From contig NZ_CP151792.1 of the NCBI RefSeq assembly GCF_038446525.1, positions 1,922,001 through 1,986,000 on the forward strand: a stretch of 64,000 bases of DNA. Direction: 5' to 3'. Shown one piece after another: positions 57,958 through 64,000 of this stretch. This DNA comes from Methanolobus sp. ZRKC5 (lineage in GTDB: Archaea > Halobacteriota > Methanosarcinia > Methanosarcinales > Methanosarcinaceae). Positions within the stretch are counted from its first letter, which is position 1; the number at the start of each line of letters is the position of its first letter. The notes under the pieces are model-generated. The model had not been told where the DNA came from. It did not search any database and was given only the letters and a program-made list of their open reading frames with translations. The translations under genes and the position numbers were made by a program.

Positions 57958-58704
57958 ATGGATAAGATCCAGAAAAAACGATTCTTTGAAGTTGACGCTT
58001 TCCGCGGAATGGCCATCTTTCTGATGGTTATCTATCATTTCTTTTTTGACCTGGATTTTCTCGGAATCTATGAATTTAACACACATTCCGGCATTCTACT
58101 TGTTATCGGACGCAGTGCCGCAATTCTATTCATTTTCCTTGTGGGCGTTTCCCTAACACTAAGTTATTCCCGTGCGTTATCCTTACACGGCACACAGAAC
58201 CAGTTCTCTCATTTTCTCAAAAGAGGTGCAGGTGTCTTTTCATGGGGTCTTGTAATCACAGTTTTCACAGCTGTTTTTCTTGCACGAGGAACAATCTATT
58301 TTGGAATACTGCACCTAATAGGTGTTTCTATTATCCTTTCATATCCATTTCTAAAATACAGGAACTTCAGTCTGATTGCAGGTATTCTAATCCTGTTTGC
58401 AGGTATTTTCATGGAAACTGCCTATGCAGATTTCTCCTGGCTGCTCTGGCTTGGAATAAAACCCTACGGTTTCTATACTCTTGACTACTTCCCACTGATT
58501 CCATGGTTTGGTGTTGTGTTGTTGGGAGTTTTTGCAGGGAACCGCCTGTATCCTGATTATCAGCGGAGTTTCAGGATGTGTGAGTGCGAGAACAATTCTG
58601 TTGTGAGATTGCTGGGATATTTGGGGAAAAAGTCGCTGCTGATATATTTGGTGCATCAGCCGGTGATTGTTGGGATTTTGTTATTGTTTCTAATACATAT
58701 GTAA
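57958..58704 (+). CDS. DUF1624 / HGSNAT-type acyltransferase-like membrane protein
   Basis: A 248-residue membrane protein. The start region RFFEVDAFRGMAIFLMVIYHFFFDLDF resembles the catalytic domain of heparan-alpha-glucosaminide N-acetyltransferase-type proteins, as in DUF1624. Seven or so helices follow, with ILHLIGVSIILSYPF and YPLIPWFGVVLLGVFAGN-type segments. Acyl transfer to a cell-surface sugar is inferred. The frame is open from GTG 57931, overlapping the preceding gene by 4 bases, but ATG 57958 fits the family better. Confidence 0.78.
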   Translation: MDKIQKKRFFEVDAFRGMAIFLMVIYHFFFDLDFLGIYEFNTHSGILLVIGRSAAILFIFLVGVSLTLSYSRALSLHGTQNQFSHFLKRGAGVFSWGLVITVFTAVFLARGTIYFGILHLIGVSIILSYPFLKYRNFSLIAGILILFAGIFMETAYADFSWLLWLGIKPYGFYTLDYFPLIPWFGVVLLGVFAGNRLYPDYQRSFRMCECENNSVVRLLGYLGKKSLLIYLVHQPVIVGILLLFLIHM

Positions 58705-58757
58705 TATTTTTAAGCATATTTATAATGGATGTATGTGTATTCATCTCTTGAATTAAT

Positions 58758-60605
58758 ATGTCGATGAAAGAACTAGAATTTGAAACCTGGTTGCTTAATG
58801 AATTGAAAGAGAGAAGATTTCATGAATTAATTGATAACTTCGATGAAATCAAGAATTTAGCAAAAGCCTATGAAAAAGATTCATTCATATCCAATTTGCA
58901 TGGTTCTTTCAATCAACTACTAGTTCAAAATTGGTCCCAAGGAATTCTATTGATGGAACAATTGAAATTGGTAGATAATCAAATCGATATTATTAAAGGA
59001 AAAGGAAAGCCAAGTCAAATAGACATACTATTTCGAATCGAAGAAAAAGGTCTTTTTTCGATTGTAGAATTGAAAAGGCCGTTATCTCAAAAGAGTAAGA
59101 ATAAATCAACAATAAGGGAAGCAGTTTCCGAAATATTAGGGTATGCAAATGGATTATCCACTGTATTTCCTGGGTTGCCTAGTAAAAGTCACTTGCTTAT
59201 AATCGTATCTTCGGAATGGCCACAAATTATTTCAAATGCTATTTCTTTGCTATCTTCATTCCATGGATTTTCTATAATTGAAGTCAATGCAGAATACAAG
59301 AGTCCAGATGAAATTAGGCTGACTATAAGAAATCCTACTGATTTGTATTTGTCCAAAAAAGGGGGAATCAGCGCCGACATAGTCGAGTGTTTTAGCTTTG
59401 AATTTTCTGATGAAAATATTAAGCTTCAACTTTTACTAGATATGATTAAGCAGCAGCTACAAGGTTCTGATTTAAATGGATTTTTAATTTTATCTCAACC
59501 TTTAAAAAAGTCAAATGTAGATAACTTTATTTTGTCCTTTTGCATTATCAACCCATATTTACTATTACATAGCACGCTTGATGAAAGTGCTATTTCGTTA
59601 GTCAAGCAGAGTTTGGGATTACCATTTGAGTGTAGTATAGACGATGTAAAACTGGAATTGAATAATATTGCAAGAGAATGGAATTCAGGAATTGAATCAA
59701 CTCTTTTAGAGAGCTTTAGTTTATTAAAATTATTCGGTATAGAAATAACCCCCTCGTTCAAAAAATCAAATTTGGGTTATTTTGTTAGTTATGGGCACAA
59801 TGAAGAACTGATTTTCCACATTGATTTTATTGGTTTTATGACTGATTATTTTGTTCTTTGGTTCAAAAATGAAAAAAACAGAACTTTGATACAGAAATTC
59901 TGTTCGAATTTAGAAGGATGGGCGTATTATGAACAAATCCAAAGAAATCCTTTAACGAAATTATTTGCTATATCTGAATTATTTCAGATATCGGAGTTCA
60001 GAAGGGAAATCATAACTGCACATGATGTTTTTCTGCATGGAAGAAAATGGGGTAGAATTACAAATATTGCACTAATGGGTAGTAGTGAGGAATATGATTC
60101 GGAATTCCCTTTTTTCTTTATAGGTTTTGCTAGGTCTCCTTTTAAGATACCTATTACTATGGGGAAAAAAGGTATTGCAGAAAATGGTGAGAAATTTGTT
60201 GAAAGTATGTGTGAATTGTTATCTGATAGAGGAAATCCTGTTTATGGCTATCTTTTATTGATAGGTTATCTTTTGGAATCCAAGCTTTATATTCCCGAAT
60301 CTTTGAGTATAAATACGTTTGTGCTTACTAATTTAGAAGAGCGCATTACTAATTTAATAAGATTAGTGGAAGAATCTGGCTACGATGATTTTTCCAATGA
60401 ACTATCTAATTTGATAAAACATATTGATTTTAGTAACTATTGTATAGGATTATCAGATGACGTAAAGAACAGTATTGCTACATTTGAGACATTTTTAATA
60501 AATGACAATAGCATTGATTCTATTGGTTGGCAATATCTCGCAGGCCCAACGGTATGGACTTCTGATTTTAAAAAAATTAGTAACTATTCAGCCTACCACA
60601 ATTAG
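58758..60605 (+). pseudogene. PD-(D/E)XK nuclease-like gene, 5' part, split by a MITE
   Basis: A frame of 615 residues, ending about 9 codons inside MITE copy 3. The N-terminal 110 residues look like a PD-(D/E)XK nuclease: PSQIDILFRIEEKGLFSIVELKRP, with Asp89 and Glu104-x-Lys106, followed by a helix with REAVSEILGYANGL like that of NucS/RecB-type enzymes. The rest (about 200-600) is unrecognised. The DNA is much more AT-rich than its neighbours, suggesting recent transfer. The original protein was about 755 residues, in frame with 60783-61228. Function unknown; defence is one possibility, not shown. Confidence 0.7.
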
Positions 60606-60774
60606 CCTATTGATACTGATTTAATCAAAACGGAGATGTTTGCTCACTAACAACCTAAGAATCAAAAAAGCAATCAATGGCAACAATCAAAATTAATGAT
60701 CCTAATAAAATGTAGGTCTCAACTTTTTGTCAAGATTGCTATTGATAGTGTTTTTATCAGGCTGAATAGTTACC
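60580..60774 (-). mobile_element. MITE copy 3, inverted, 195 bp, in the nuclease-like gene
   Basis: The same element as copies 1 and 2, in the opposite orientation and diverged by about a tenth of its bases. Termini GTAACTATTCAGCC / GGCTGAATAGTTAC, here with one extra C. It is flanked by a perfect 8-bp duplication AAAAATTA (60572-60579 and 60775-60782). Removing the element and one duplicate joins the two gene halves in frame. Confidence 0.9.
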
Positions 60775-60782
60775 AAAAATTA

Positions 60783-61228
60783 TTAAATCTGATATTAAGA
60801 AGCCTTCATTTATCTATCCAATAGTTGTTGTATTGCCGAATGGAGATTTCGGTTACAATGGTTTGGAAAAAATTCCAGACACAATGCATCTTATAGATAT
60901 CTGGAAAAAAACGGATATAGATTCTGAATTCCTAGCTATAGATTTAGGAGAAAATGCGGGTGTTGTAAGGAGAATCCCATTTGGAGATGACAATAATCCC
61001 GGTGTGGTTATAGATGAACGCTATGTTGAATATAATTCAAAAACAGAAGTAATAATTTGTCCAAAAAGTACCAATGATGTTGATGGTCCAAAATGCGTCT
61101 TATCATGTCAAATTTGTCCCATAAAAGGTTTGATTGATGTGCCAATGTTCAAGTCATTTTTATCAAAGTGCACCCTTCCAATGGATGAGAGAAAAAAAAT
61201 GATACTGACAATTTATGAAAATATGTAA
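60783..61228 (+). pseudogene. PD-(D/E)XK nuclease-like gene, 3' part
   Basis: The severed C-terminal 148 codons, open in the frame that matches 58758-60579 after removal of the MITE. Reads DIKKPSFIYPIVVVLPNGDFGYNG and ends with a cysteine group CPKSTN ... CVLSCQICPIKG that could bind zinc or Fe-S. A TTG at 60833 could start a 131-residue fragment but has no ribosome site, so I treat it as a broken gene end. Confidence 0.75.
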
Positions 61229-61232
61229 TTTT

Positions 61233-61350
61233 TCACTTCACAAAAGTCCCGTTTCTGTAATCCTCAAACGCCTGCTGCAATTTGTCCCCTGTGGTGACAG
61301 TCTCCCCGATGGGCTTGCTGTTCATCAACAGGACACGTACGCCACTCTTT
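61233..61350 (-). pseudogene. Pirin-family C-terminal remnant
   Basis: The minus strand reads VRVLLMNSKPIGETV then TTGDKLQQAFEDYRNGTF and stops at 61233. KPIGE and QQAFEDYRNGTF are typical of the end of pirin proteins; about ten residues usually found between them are missing. A stop codon lies just upstream, and the rest of the gene is absent, so this is a remnant. It lies between the broken nuclease gene and the ferritin-like genes. Confidence 0.6.
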
Positions 61351-61407
61351 CCGGCATATCAATAAAAAAAGAATGTGATGCCGTTTATCCCGACAAACAT
61401 CACTATG

Positions 61408-61677
61408 TTATTTTTTTGTCAGTGAATAGTCTACCATGACCTGCAGGAATTCACTGTCCACTTCCATGAGGACTGTCTGGAACATGGCGGCATGTACTTT
61501 TTCTTCTCTGGCTATGTCAAGCAGGATGATCTTGAGGTCCTCGTCGTCGGTAAGGTTTGCCATCTGTTCATACATGTTTATTGCATCGAACTCTGCCATG
61601 ATGGCAACTCTCATGATCTCCTTGTCAAGGTCTTCTTTACTTACTTTTTCAATATCGATTGGAACTTCTGAGAACAA
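61408..61677 (-). CDS. Half-size ferritin-like protein, copy 2
   Basis: An 89-residue protein with two helices that carry iron ligands: MAEFDAINMYEQMA (Glu37 region) and AREEKVHAAMF (E58/E59, H62). This size and pattern resemble encapsulated ferritin or short rubrerythrin-type proteins, which assemble to make a diiron ferroxidase site. It starts with TTG behind GGGAGATGATAG. Its neighbour 18 bases upstream is a paralog. No encapsulin gene is in the window. Confidence 0.75.
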   Translation of the reverse strand: MFSEVPIDIEKVSKEDLDKEIMRVAIMAEFDAINMYEQMANLTDDEDLKIILLDIAREEKVHAAMFQTVLMEVDSEFLQVMVDYSLTKK

Positions 61678-61694
61678 ACTATCATCTCCCGGAG

Positions 61695-61979
61695 TTATTT
61701 TTCCAATTCTTCATCTACTTCTTCTCTGCCGGCTTCAAGTTCTTCTACCTGCTCCTCGTCCATTCTTAACAGGAGTGTCTGGAACTCTCCGATGTGGGTC
61801 TTTTCTTCTTTTGCAACATCAAGCAGAACTCTTCTTACTTCATCGTTCTCGGTCATATCTGCCATCTGCTCGTAAAGATTGATTGCATCCAATTCTGCGA
61901 TAAGTGCAGCCCTGAGCATTTCTTTATTTATGTCTTCCTTGCTCATCTTCGTAATATCTATGGGTACTTTTGAAAACAC
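61695..61979 (-). CDS. Half-size ferritin-like protein, copy 1
   Basis: A 94-residue paralog of the next gene: MFSKVPIDITKMSKEDINKEML, LIAELDAINLYEQMADM and VAKEEKTHIGEF carry the same Glu, Glu-Glu and His ligands. The very acidic C-terminus (MDEEQVEELEAGREEVDEELEK) could be a tail for docking or charge. Starts at GTG 61979 after GGGAGTGAAAGA. Both paralogs have near-identical N-termini and ribosome sites. Confidence 0.75.
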   Translation of the reverse strand: MFSKVPIDITKMSKEDINKEMLRAALIAELDAINLYEQMADMTENDEVRRVLLDVAKEEKTHIGEFQTLLLRMDEEQVEELEAGREEVDEELEK

Positions 61980-62121
61980 TCTTTCACTCCCTGTTTACCA
62001 TTTCTCTAACTGTGGATTGATTGGTTCTTCGAATATTTACTATTCAAACGTCTGAACCTACTCCCATTTATTCATGAGCGGCCTGATTACTTATATCTGC
62101 CGAGACTTGTCAAAAAAGATA

Positions 62122-63210
62122 TTACAAAAAATCACTCAGAAATGTCTGTCTTTCATCAAGTTTCTCAAGTTTTGTGACTCCCACGCCAAGTAATCTGAAT
62201 CTTCCTTTTCCAAGAAACTCTTCCATGAGGCTAATGGCTGTCTTTCTGATAGCATCTTTATCAGTAGTAGCCGCATTCAATGTCTTTGCCCTTGTATATG
62301 TCCTGAAATCTTCAAACCGTACTTTGATGGTTACTGTTCTGAATCTGAAATGCTTTTTGATAAGTGATACATGCACCTTCTCTGAAAGCTCGCTAAAGGA
62401 TCTCTCAATTTCCAGAGGGTCATATATGTCTTCGTCAAAAGTATCCTCGGTACTTATTGATTTGACTACATCGCGTTCCTTCACTTCGCGCGTGTCTATA
62501 CCGTTTGCAAGCTGGTGCATAACCAACCCAAACTTTCCAAACCGTGCAATCAAAAGCTGTACGTCGCATGATGCAAGCTGTCCCACTTTTTCGATTCCCA
62601 TTTCCTGAAGTATGGGCTGTGTCTTTTTTCCAATGCCCGGTATCTTCGATACGTGCAGTGGAAAGAGGAAATTCTGCACATCTTCAGGTCTCACAACTGT
62701 AAGTCTATCGGGTTTATTGAAATCAGATGCTATTTTTGCAATGACCTTGTTAGGTGCAACTCCGATGGAACATGTGAGTCTCTGCAAGCGCTTGACTTCA
62801 CTTTTTATCTTTTCTGCAAGCAGTATTGCAGACTCGTAATCACTTATTGAATCTCCGATATCTATGTAAGCCTCATCCACACTTACCTGCTGGAACCTGT
62901 CTGCGAAAATGCGTATGGTGTCCATGATGTTTTCCGAAGCATCCTTGTAAAGCTTCATATTCACCTTGAGGTAAGTAGCATCAGAGCACAGCCTGTATGC
63001 TTTTGATATGGGCATTCCCGAATGTATCCCAAATTCCCTTGCCTCGTAGGAGCATGTGCTTACAACTCCTCTTCCACTGCCGCCTTTTGGGTCTGAACCC
63101 ACAACTACCGGCAACCCTCTAAGCTCGGGTCTTTCTCTGACTTCCACGGATGAGAAGAAACTGTCCATGTCCAGATGCAGTGTTATTCGTTCTCTGGATG
63201 AGTTTTCCAT
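62122..63210 (-). CDS. dinB: DNA polymerase IV (DinB-type)
   Basis: A 362-residue Y-family translesion polymerase. Motifs: HLDMDSFFSSVEVRERPEL (metal Asp), VSTCSYEAREFGIHSGMPISKAY, QVSVDEAYIDIGD (catalytic Asp-Glu) and SIGVAPNKVIAKIASDFNKPDRL. A thumb with helix-hairpin-helix (VSKIPGIGKKTQPIL) and a little-finger domain follow. Its C-terminal tail KLDERQTFLSDFL may bind the PCNA clamp (QTFLSDFL). AGGTGTTGA precedes the ATG. Confidence 0.95.
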   Translation of the reverse strand: MENSSRERITLHLDMDSFFSSVEVRERPELRGLPVVVGSDPKGGSGRGVVSTCSYEAREFGIHSGMPISKAYRLCSDATYLKVNMKLYKDASENIMDTIRIFADRFQQVSVDEAYIDIGDSISDYESAILLAEKIKSEVKRLQRLTCSIGVAPNKVIAKIASDFNKPDRLTVVRPEDVQNFLFPLHVSKIPGIGKKTQPILQEMGIEKVGQLASCDVQLLIARFGKFGLVMHQLANGIDTREVKERDVVKSISTEDTFDEDIYDPLEIERSFSELSEKVHVSLIKKHFRFRTVTIKVRFEDFRTYTRAKTLNAATTDKDAIRKTAISLMEEFLGKGRFRLLGVGVTKLEKLDERQTFLSDFL

Positions 63211-63331
63211 TCAACACCTATTATATTCAGGGATTTAATTAAATTATGCATCTATTTTCTTCCTGCAAGATTCATTGCTGACGGAATCCTGATATAATAT
63301 CACAGACCTTGAACAGATAACAGGTGCAAAC

Positions 63332-63619
63332 ATGTATACATATATAGCAATTCTGGCTTATGTTGTGGTTCTCTTCCTTACTTTGCGGGATGTTCGCATA
63401 TATAAAAGAACCCGACTAGACTCTTATCGTAAGGGTGCTATGAAAGGTATATTTGCATCAGCTCTCGTTATGCTCGGTGTACTGTTCTCTTTCTCTAATC
63501 CTAATCTCGGGCTTTTGGTGGTACTCGTTGCTCTTTTTTTCAATCAAAAAGGCACAAGAGAACCTGTTTTTAAAAATGCAAAAGCAATTGACCGCCTTCT
63601 GGGAAAGACAGATATATAA
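63332..63619 (+). CDS. Hypothetical membrane protein, 95 aa
   Basis: A 95-residue protein with three hydrophobic segments (YIAILAYVVVLFLTL, FASALVMLGVLFSF, LGLLVVLVALFF) and a basic C-terminus. AGGTGC precedes the ATG. Family unknown. It stands in front of rps17e on the same strand but has its own spacing. Confidence 0.55.
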   Translation: MYTYIAILAYVVVLFLTLRDVRIYKRTRLDSYRKGAMKGIFASALVMLGVLFSFSNPNLGLLVVLVALFFNQKGTREPVFKNAKAIDRLLGKTDI

Positions 63620-63749
63620 TAAAGTTCTCTGGTGCAGTTCCAGTATTCCAAAAGGTATAAATGTAAGGGTATTTATTATAACCCGATACACGTTACTATT
63701 ATAGAGTTTCATCTTAAATAGGATTTCATATTAATAATGGAGAATTATC

Positions 63750-63944
63750 ATGGGAAATATTAGACAGACTAACATTAAGAGAATTGCAATTCGTTTAGCT
63801 ACAAACCACAACGATGTATTTACAACTGACTTCGATCAAAACAAGCTCCTTGTTACAAAGTACACAACTATTGAGAGCAAGGTTATCAGAAACCGTGTAG
63901 CTGGATATGTAACAAGAAAGATGACATACAAGCCATTACAGTAA
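63750..63944 (+). CDS. rps17e: 30S ribosomal protein S17e
   Basis: A 64-residue archaeal/eukaryotic-type small-subunit protein: [51 protein letters not shown]. Length matches archaeal S17e. GGAGAATTATC precedes the ATG. dapA follows after 24 bases, as in many methanogens. Confidence 0.95.
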   Translation: MGNIRQTNIKRIAIRLATNHNDVFTTDFDQNKLLVTKYTTIESKVIRNRVAGYVTRKMTYKPLQ

Positions 63945-63968
63945 CGTTTCTGGTGAAGGGATATTCCC

Positions 63969-64000
63969 ATGTTCGAAGGAGTTTTGCCTGCTCTTGTAAC
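63969..64000 (+). CDS. dapA: 4-hydroxy-tetrahydrodipicolinate synthase (partial, start)
   Basis: Only the first ten codons are present: MFEGVLPALV, with GGTGAAGGG as ribosome site. The beginning and the position directly after rps17e fit DapA, the first lysine/diaminopimelate-specific enzyme. The rest is outside the window. Confidence 0.7.
   Translation, partial: MFEGVLPALV

Noticed and set aside
60833-61228. An independent gene starting at TTG 60833.
   Set aside because: No ribosome site. The frame continues upstream to the MITE end and joins the 58758 gene exactly when the element is removed.

Overview
The window is chromosomal DNA from a methanogenic archaeon, almost certainly of the Methanosarcinaceae (methylotrophic Methanolobus- or Methanococcoides-like; the genus cannot be fixed by eye). 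The evidence is an archaeal 16S-tRNA-Ala-23S-tRNA-Cys-5S operon, F420-dependent methylene-H4MPT dehydrogenase (mtd), a fused Fae-Hps formaldehyde enzyme, O-phosphoseryl-tRNA synthetase (sepS), an archaeal shikimate route (ADH synthase plus dehydroquinate synthase II), Hef, archaeosine TGT, RIO1, ribosomal protein S17e and TATA-box promoters. Most of the DNA is ordinary, densely packed core genome.

Layout. 1-3.5 kb: phosphate uptake operon pstSCAB with the first codons of a probable phoU, on the minus strand. 3.7-8.3 kb: pyrC, a ribbon-helix-helix/KaiC-type ATPase, a DUF1614 membrane protein, and a KH protein/RIO1 pair with a 54-codon reading frame ahead of RIO1. 8.4-14.2 kb: a short inverted-repeat element (MITE copy 1), the rRNA leader and promoter, and the rRNA operon, with textbook bulge-helix-bulge processing stems around both 16S and 23S. 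14.4-19.4 kb: tgtA, then a UbiA prenyltransferase / geranylgeranyl reductase / radical SAM trio that looks like an isoprenoid-lipid or methanophenazine pathway. 19.4-29.2 kb: serB with its coiled-coil partner, mtd, a new small membrane protein, a frameshifted YkgJ-type protein, PAC2, DUF473, DUF169, sepS, translin, UPF0147 and a p27-like zinc protein. 29.2-35.6 kb: hef, glyS, a candidate small RNA, an aldolase/ADH-synthase paralog and dut. 36-42.2 kb: two large soluble PAS histidine kinases, a lipoprotein hydrolase and tRNA-Val. 42.3-45.4 kb: nth, fae-hps, tpiA. 45.5-50.4 kb: aromatic amino acid operon (ADH synthase, DHQ synthase II, aroD, aroE, tyrA). 50.5-58.7 kb: MITE copy 2, a double KaiC protein, guaA amidotransferase subunit, SRP54, a DMT transporter, two tandem initiator tRNA-Met genes and purine salvage genes. 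58.7-61.4 kb: an AT-rich accessory island with a PD-(D/E)XK nuclease-like gene split by MITE copy 3, and a pirin remnant. 61.4-64 kb: two tandem half-size ferritin-like proteins, dinB, rps17e and the start of dapA.

Working together. Mtd, Fae-Hps and TpiA sit in C1 and central carbon metabolism. sepS charges the tRNA-Cys encoded in the rRNA operon with phosphoserine, on the indirect cysteine route. The shikimate genes form one translationally tight operon. The most interesting findings are: the mobile 194-195 bp element with IS66-like ends in three copies, one of which splits a 755-residue nuclease-like gene that is restored exactly in frame when the element and one 8-bp target copy are removed; a candidate small RNA with its own TATA box, stem and T-run near 33.5 kb; a frameshift at a U UUU UUA slippery heptamer in a YkgJ-type gene; and two small conserved-looking proteins. 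I did not find a clear, complete new system. The split nuclease is the closest to a candidate.
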